Of a DNA stretch of 10,356 bases, positions 6,023-10,356 are shown piece after piece. The position numbers and the translations under genes were made by a program. Source of the stretch: an uncultured Pseudomonadota bacterium (lineage in GTDB: Bacteria > Myxococcota > UBA796); NCBI GenBank assembly GCA_913040875.1, contig CAJWHX010000084.1, forward strand, positions 1 to 10,356, in the 5' to 3' direction. The notes under the pieces were generated by a model. It ran no database searches, was not told where the DNA came from, and was given only the letters and a program-made list of their open reading frames with translations. Within the stretch, counting starts at the first letter, position 1. Each line of letters starts with the position of its first letter.

Positions 6023-7480
6023 TTAGAATAATGAGCGAACCATCCTAAATCCGATATGTGGGGAGCCACTTTGACTAGCCCACTGAAATCGAGAGTGCGT
6101 CGACACGATTTTATGTTCAGCCCATGAACCACCACGAATCACCAGCTCTTTACCAAAGTTATCAAGTGCACCCGTCATGTGAGGTCGTTTCCGATACGTA
6201 TACGGATCGTACAGCCCATAAACAGTCTCCCAAACATTTCCTAAAGCATCATATATTCCGAATGCATTTGGAAGTTTTGTACCAACGCTTTGCGTTCCAA
6301 CATCCATAAAGTAAGCATACTGATCATACAATCGGTGGTCACCAGAACCAAGTCCCATTCCGTCTGCTAAATATTCCCACTCCGGTTCGGTAGGAAGTCT
6401 CCAGCCGTCTGACTCTTGATTCCAAGATTTAGACATACTCAACGGGTTCCCTTCATCTAATTCAAATGTGTATGCCGGCGTTAAACCATCCAACTTAGAT
6501 CTGCGATTACAAAGGTCAAGCATCTGACGAAATGTAAGTGATTCAACTGGAGCCAAACTCATTTCATGAAAAGGAGACTCCGTTTTTAGACCCCATTTTT
6601 TCGACTGGTAGTGAGTAATCGGATAGCGAGATGCCAACAAATCCCATTTTAGTTCGACAGTTCGTTCGGGGATATGACTGCCTCGACCAAATTCTTTTGG
6701 CAATCCTTGTGTATAGGTTAACGCAGGCAACACAACCGTTTGATTTAGAGCACTATCAAACAATGGTGATAATGTACGGAGGTTTTCAGGCGTCGGGAAT
6801 AAACCGCAAATGCGAATGGCAAGTTGATTCAAAACACTGATTTGAGTACCTAGTAAACATGCATTGAGTTGATGAACCTCATAAAGGAATCGCAGACCAC
6901 AAGCATACAAATATATCGGACTATCAGCATTCAATTTCTTGATCCAATAACGAGATTGCGGAGGATTAAACCAAAACTGGGCCAACTGTTGGATTGCTTC
7001 TTTGGGTTGAAACTCAGCTATCATCGCAAACTGACACGCACTCTCAAGACTTCGAATTCCTTGCAAGATTTTGATTGTTTCGGTCGGTAAGTCTTCCCAA
7101 ACGCCCTCTACGTTGCTTCGAAGATGGGCTGGAATAAGATGCTTAAAGGTACTGATCGTTGCCAGATTTCCATTCGAAGCATTCTGATTATGAGAAACTT
7201 GATTGTGCCACTGCTCAATTGCGCAGTTTATTTGCTGTGCTGCTTTTGTATTGGGAAAGGGGTGAACTCTAGATATCTCTAATAGTTTGTTATACATGAG
7301 TTGTCTGTCGACAGTTTCAAAGACAGTGCTTAAATTTGACAATACAGCGACTACATCATCTGCTGTGAGTTCATTGACAGACTTATGTAGTACTTTCCGA
7401 GTCAAGGTATGAATATCTGGTCGTTTTTCTCGGGGTATAGCTTGAAACATCTTGGATGTCGCTTGAACAAATCGCGTCAT
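6023..7480 (-). CDS. FGE/sulfatase-modifying-factor-like protein with unknown N-terminal half, probably non-catalytic
   Basis: The last 230 residues of this 485-aa protein follow the formylglycine-generating enzyme (SUMF1, FGE-sulfatase) fold: APVESLTFRQMLDLCN (310-325), DGWRLPTEPEWEYLADG (358-374), LPNAFGIYDALGNVWE (403-418), VIRGGSW (447-453) and IGFRMVR (476-482). True aerobic FGEs use a pair of cysteines a few residues after RGGSW; here the segment to residue 475 contains no cysteine. Formylglycine formation is therefore unlikely, and the domain probably binds a ligand or partner. Residues 1-250 are helical-looking, with no family I recognise and no signal peptide or membrane segment, so the protein is likely cytoplasmic. 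The ATG has AAGG 7 bases upstream and lies 22 bases after the LRR gene stop, so the two are probably co-transcribed. No sulfatase gene is in the window. Confidence 0.82.
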   Translation of the reverse strand: MTRFVQATSKMFQAIPREKRPDIHTLTRKVLHKSVNELTADDVVAVLSNLSTVFETVDRQLMYNKLLEISRVHPFPNTKAAQQINCAIEQWHNQVSHNQNASNGNLATISTFKHLIPAHLRSNVEGVWEDLPTETIKILQGIRSLESACQFAMIAEFQPKEAIQQLAQFWFNPPQSRYWIKKLNADSPIYLYACGLRFLYEVHQLNACLLGTQISVLNQLAIRICGLFPTPENLRTLSPLFDSALNQTVVLPALTYTQGLPKEFGRGSHIPERTVELKWDLLASRYPITHYQSKKWGLKTESPFHEMSLAPVESLTFRQMLDLCNRRSKLDGLTPAYTFELDEGNPLSMSKSWNQESDGWRLPTEPEWEYLADGMGLGSGDHRLYDQYAYFMDVGTQSVGTKLPNAFGIYDALGNVWETVYGLYDPYTYRKRPHMTGALDNFGKELVIRGGSWAEHKIVSTHSRFQWASQSGSPHIGFRMVRSLF

Positions 7481-7502
7481 AACATAGCCTTGTGTCTGTC
7501 TG

Positions 7503-9395
7503 TCATAAAAGAGATCCCATCAGTTCCTGCAGTTCTGCCACTTTATCCAAAGCCTCTTGAGAACTGAGCCACTCTGCACGCAATTCTGTCTTGGATTCGC
7601 CATTTAAAGAGCGTCTTCTCATATTCAAGAGAGTGTAGGCTATTGCATGATAATTGTGGTCTAGAACAATCTGGTTGCGAATATATCGTTGGTGAAGATC
7701 TGTAAATAAATCCTGTTGCTTGTTCAAGTCTAAACGATTGTAGTCTCTGGATCGCCAAAAGGCTTGATAGTGTTGTGTTAGCAGAATCAGATCTGACAAA
7801 CGTGTCCCCTGTATAATCTTCAAGCGCCTATCCTTTTCGATATCTTCAACACTATTGGATGTAATTGAGTCAAACAGTGCATTGGCTTGCTCCGCATACA
7901 ACTGTAATCGCCAAAGTTTCTCGATCAACGTAGTGGACATTTCCTGTATATCTAAACCTATCTTCACCTCAGATTGATCAGCATTAAAAGCCCATGACGA
8001 ATCTGTTAAATCTAAGTATACCAACTGACTACACTGCTCTAAACTAGTGGGCAACATTTGCAAATAATTCCCGCCAATTTTCAATCCCCACAGGCCCAAC
8101 TCTCCTATCCATTCAGGCAAACTTTTCAATCCACATCCAGATACGTCTAAATAAGCAAGGTTCGGTAATTTACGGATGTATTCAGGCAATTCTGTCAATC
8201 GATGGTCATTTATATTGAGAAACTCCAAATGAACTAGTCTTTCACTGATTTGACCATACGATGCTGGCAAATGCAATACTCTCAACTGTGTCATTTCATT
8301 GACCGTATGCTGGATATACCGTGCAGTACAGTTTCGAAGGTCTAACTCTGTAATCGTACTGGTTTTCAAAGCACTCGGGATATCATACATCTCATTATGG
8401 GCGATAGAGAGAAATCTCAACTTCGGTAACTTCGCTACAAATGGAGATAGAGAAAAACTGTCTACTCTACTGCGGGTAATATTGCGATTGACAACATCAA
8501 GAAGATTGGACATCTCAAATCGATTCAATGTTAATGACTCTATGTCATGAATGTGCTGAATGTCCTCCGGTATGAAGTCGTAATGATTCAATACCAGTTT
8601 TTTGATTGGTTTAATGGTTCCTTTATCGCCTTGCAAGGTATCATTGAAGGTTCTTAATGCATGTAGTATCTGATCTTCAACAGCCGGTCCCTGAGTCAAT
8701 TCTTCAGACGTTGACGTTCTTGACTCCTCTGAACGATGAAGAACCGTTCTTTGTTCTTCTACCGTAAGTTGACCCAATAGAGCTAAAATTGTCGAGGTCT
8801 GCATCCTCTCCGACAACGATATAAGTACTGAATGCTGATCGACTTGAAACTTGGTACCATCGTAATAGACACCCTCCAGCAATATCTGTGAGATATCAGA
8901 CTTTTGCGTAGATTTCCGAAGGATCAGAAGCGCCCGAAAATACTCTACTGGATCTCCACTTAACAATGCTGTTTGAATATCTTCCAACGTATCAGATGGC
9001 CACTCTACATCTGAACACTCTTTGCGTTCAACGACATATACATCTTGTAATCCATCTTCATAAACATCAATCCCCCACTGTTTCATTCTTTCAATATTGG
9101 TTTGATGATATTCCAGAAGCCCCTCTTTCCAATCCATATAGAAATGAAGAACATTGGGATGATTGCTCAGCATTTCATTGAGTGTTTCCCAATCATAATT
9201 CTCTCGCACACTTTGAGATTCGGACATAAACTGCGTCAGGTCTTCTTGTGTCTTCGCCACCCATAAACCACAGGAATCAGAGCCATGAGCCATTGAATCA
9301 TCTAAGATAGGGACTCCTAGAACTTGCCACGCCAATAAAAATTGCTGGTGCGAACTGGAACCATAGGGATATTCTAAACTCACATGAAACTTCAT
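7503..9395 (-). CDS. Leucine-rich-repeat protein with unassigned N- and C-terminal regions
   Basis: Residues about 264-466 of this 630-aa protein form leucine-rich repeats of the LxxLxLxxNxLxxLP kind, best seen at KLPKLRFLSIAHNEMYDIP (322-340), VHLEFLNINDHRLTELP (388-404), LPNLAYLDVSGCGLKSLP (410-427) and GLKIGGNYLQMLP (437-449). I count about eight units, some degenerate. LRRs form curved protein-binding surfaces. The first 130 residues contain tryptophans and many acidic residues but no motif I can name. Residues 135-215 look helical (ALLSGDPVEYFRALLILRK, SERMQTSTILALLGQL). The C-terminal 160 residues are helical and charged. There is no signal peptide, so it is probably cytoplasmic. AGAGG lies 7 bases before the ATG. 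It sits between the HD phosphohydrolase and FGE-like genes in the same direction. The partner protein and role are unknown. Confidence 0.82.
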   Translation of the reverse strand: MKFHVSLEYPYGSSSHQQFLLAWQVLGVPILDDSMAHGSDSCGLWVAKTQEDLTQFMSESQSVRENYDWETLNEMLSNHPNVLHFYMDWKEGLLEYHQTNIERMKQWGIDVYEDGLQDVYVVERKECSDVEWPSDTLEDIQTALLSGDPVEYFRALLILRKSTQKSDISQILLEGVYYDGTKFQVDQHSVLISLSERMQTSTILALLGQLTVEEQRTVLHRSEESRTSTSEELTQGPAVEDQILHALRTFNDTLQGDKGTIKPIKKLVLNHYDFIPEDIQHIHDIESLTLNRFEMSNLLDVVNRNITRSRVDSFSLSPFVAKLPKLRFLSIAHNEMYDIPSALKTSTITELDLRNCTARYIQHTVNEMTQLRVLHLPASYGQISERLVHLEFLNINDHRLTELPEYIRKLPNLAYLDVSGCGLKSLPEWIGELGLWGLKIGGNYLQMLPTSLEQCSQLVYLDLTDSSWAFNADQSEVKIGLDIQEMSTTLIEKLWRLQLYAEQANALFDSITSNSVEDIEKDRRLKIIQGTRLSDLILLTQHYQAFWRSRDYNRLDLNKQQDLFTDLHQRYIRNQIVLDHNYHAIAYTLLNMRRRSLNGESKTELRAEWLSSQEALDKVAELQELMGSLL

Positions 9396-9421
9396 TGCTG
9401 AACCTCTTGTACATTAGCCCG

Positions 9422-9427
9422 AGTATA
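9422..9427 (-). promoter_or_regulatory. Possible -10 element before the LRR gene
   Basis: On the minus strand TATACT occurs about 27 bases before the LRR start, inside the 51-base gap after the HD gene. The nearest -35-like hexamer is TTGTAA with a long 19-base spacer overlapping the HD stop, so this would be a weak internal promoter if real. Confidence 0.25.
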
Positions 9428-9446
9428 ACATAATCACCTGCTAAGA

Positions 9447-10356
9447 TTACAACAATGACTGTTGCACGGGCTGAACAGATAACTTGTTCATAATTGTTCG
9501 AGCTTGCTCAAAATGCTCACTCGGCACAAACAATCTTGAAATACTGGCTACGAATTGAGATTTCCCGAGCGCCGCAGACATGGAATACAATGGCTCTACC
9601 GCCTTCCCTTCTACAGCAGACTTCAATACATAAATCGGCTCTTGAGTGGCTTTGAGTTTCGAAAAGGAAGACCCATGCATCGTCGATGAATAAACGGGAA
9701 TACCTGCCTCTTTCAATATCTGCTCTCGACTATACAAGTCCACCTCTTCGGGTGTTCCATGGCTCTCAAATACCACTTTGTAAATATCCTGTTCGACAAC
9801 TCGCCGAGCGATGTGGATCTTTGATTTGCGTAGATGGACATCTAAATCAGCATCATCAATGTACAAATAGGCATCCAAATCACTGGGGATTTGATATTCA
9901 CAGTCTGGATGTTGTACAAACTCTTTCAGCATCACTTCAAGTGCCGTCGACTTCTTGTGAAAATACACCATTAAAAACATATGGTAGCGAGAAATCAGAA
10001 AATGATCGAAGGCGTAGAGGGCCCGTCTGTGAAGAGCCAGACACACTTCATTTTCAAATCCGATCGCCCTAGACAAATGATTGTGGAGCCAAGAAATGTC
10101 AACCTGACCGTATTTTACGCCCGTACACAATGAATCTCGAACCAAATAATCTGATCGATCCATATCCAAGTTCGAAGATATCAACTGAGAAAACAACGGT
10201 CGTAAGTTGCACCCTTTGTCCATAAAGAAATCATCTTCAATCACCCTAGAACTATCAACCAATGCCGCCACGTGATCGGCTGTGAAGTCAAACTGCGAAG
10301 CTATCACATTCGCTAAGGATGTCCGGGTCAATATCGATATTGTATATTCTTCATGC
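9447..10356 (-). CDS. HD-superfamily phosphohydrolase, COG1078-type (5' end beyond the window)
   Basis: The frame is open to the window edge, so the TTG at 10329-10331 is internal and the preceding codons (HEEYTISI) belong to the gene. At least 302 residues of the C-terminal portion are present. The strongest signature is QLISSNLDMDRSDYLVRDS followed by TGVKYG (fragment residues about 57-83), which matches the conserved SSxLDxDRxDYLxRDS block of COG1078, a group related to dGTPase and SAMHD1. ALYAFDHFLISRYHMFLMVYFHK (about 112-134) is also typical. The HD metal-binding residues lie further N-terminal and are outside the window, so catalytic competence cannot be judged. Family members hydrolyse nucleotides or related phosphate esters; the substrate here is unknown. 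It is the first visible gene of a set with the LRR and FGE-like genes, 51 bases before the LRR start. Confidence 0.88.
   Translation of the reverse strand, partial: HEEYTISILTRTSLANVIASQFDFTADHVAALVDSSRVIEDDFFMDKGCNLRPLFSQLISSNLDMDRSDYLVRDSLCTGVKYGQVDISWLHNHLSRAIGFENEVCLALHRRALYAFDHFLISRYHMFLMVYFHKKSTALEVMLKEFVQHPDCEYQIPSDLDAYLYIDDADLDVHLRKSKIHIARRVVEQDIYKVVFESHGTPEEVDLYSREQILKEAGIPVYSSTMHGSSFSKLKATQEPIYVLKSAVEGKAVEPLYSMSAALGKSQFVASISRLFVPSEHFEQARTIMNKLSVQPVQQSLL

Noticed and set aside
6023..7480. A functional formylglycine-generating enzyme acting on sulfatases.
   Set aside because: The expected catalytic cysteines after RGGSW are absent and no sulfatase gene is present in the window.
7493..7504. 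TGTC repeated three times at the LRR/FGE-like gene boundary.
   Set aside because: Three copies of a 4-mer are too short to call a functional repeat. It could be a slippage-prone site, but nothing else supports this.
10329..10331. TTG as the start codon of the HD phosphohydrolase gene.
   Set aside because: The frame stays open to the window edge and the preceding residues (HEEYTISI) fit the family, so the true start and the HD metal motif lie outside the window.
9447..10356. Calling the HD gene an antiphage dGTPase.
   Set aside because: COG1078-type proteins are common outside defence loci, and no other defence gene is visible. Only the family can be supported.

Overview
The window looks like one end of a metagenomic contig. 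Most of it, from about base 430 onward, is about 50% GC where counted and comes from a Gram-negative-type bacterium: it carries two candidate lipoproteins, an NFU1-type iron-sulfur protein and an acyl-CoA dehydrogenase. The phylum cannot be fixed from these genes. The FGE-like and LRR proteins would suit a myxobacterium-like or other complex environmental lineage, but that is a guess. The first ~420 bases are different: AT-rich (33.6% GC by hand count, against 50.5% for the next 420) and resembling SAR11-type alphaproteobacteria. The composition break falls inside ftsZ, at the bases encoding its invariant GTP-binding motif, so the left end is probably a chimeric join. This is the main caution for anyone using the window.

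Layout. 1-98: C-terminal tail of an upstream gene, perhaps ftsA. 111-1268 (+): ftsZ, one open frame but mosaic. 1315-1337: hairpin terminator between convergent genes. 1377-2189 (-): NYN-domain putative ribonuclease, divergent from 2252-2575 (+), a small coiled-coil candidate lipoprotein. 5290 down to 2590 (-): three-gene operon of acyl-CoA dehydrogenase, HpnA-like NAD-dependent epimerase and a candidate lipoprotein of unknown function. 5472-6020 (+): NFU1-type Fe-S carrier, divergent from that operon. 10356 down to 6023 (-): three closely spaced genes, namely a COG1078-type HD phosphohydrolase cut by the window edge, a 630-aa leucine-rich-repeat protein and a 485-aa protein with a C-terminal FGE/sulfatase-modifying-factor-like fold lacking the catalytic cysteines.

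How the genes relate. The operon from 5290 to 2590 (26-bp gap, then a 28-bp overlap) suggests co-expressed lipid or acyl metabolism with an envelope protein. The HD-LRR-FGE-like set (gaps of 51 and 22 bp) is the part most like an undescribed module: a probable nucleotide or phosphate-ester hydrolase, a repeat-scaffold protein and a non-catalytic FGE-like protein with a large unrecognised N-terminal half. No mobile-element genes, tRNA, rRNA or CRISPR array were seen. The only intergenic stretches above 100 bases are 1269-1376 and 5291-5471, and no stretch over 300 bases lacks a gene.
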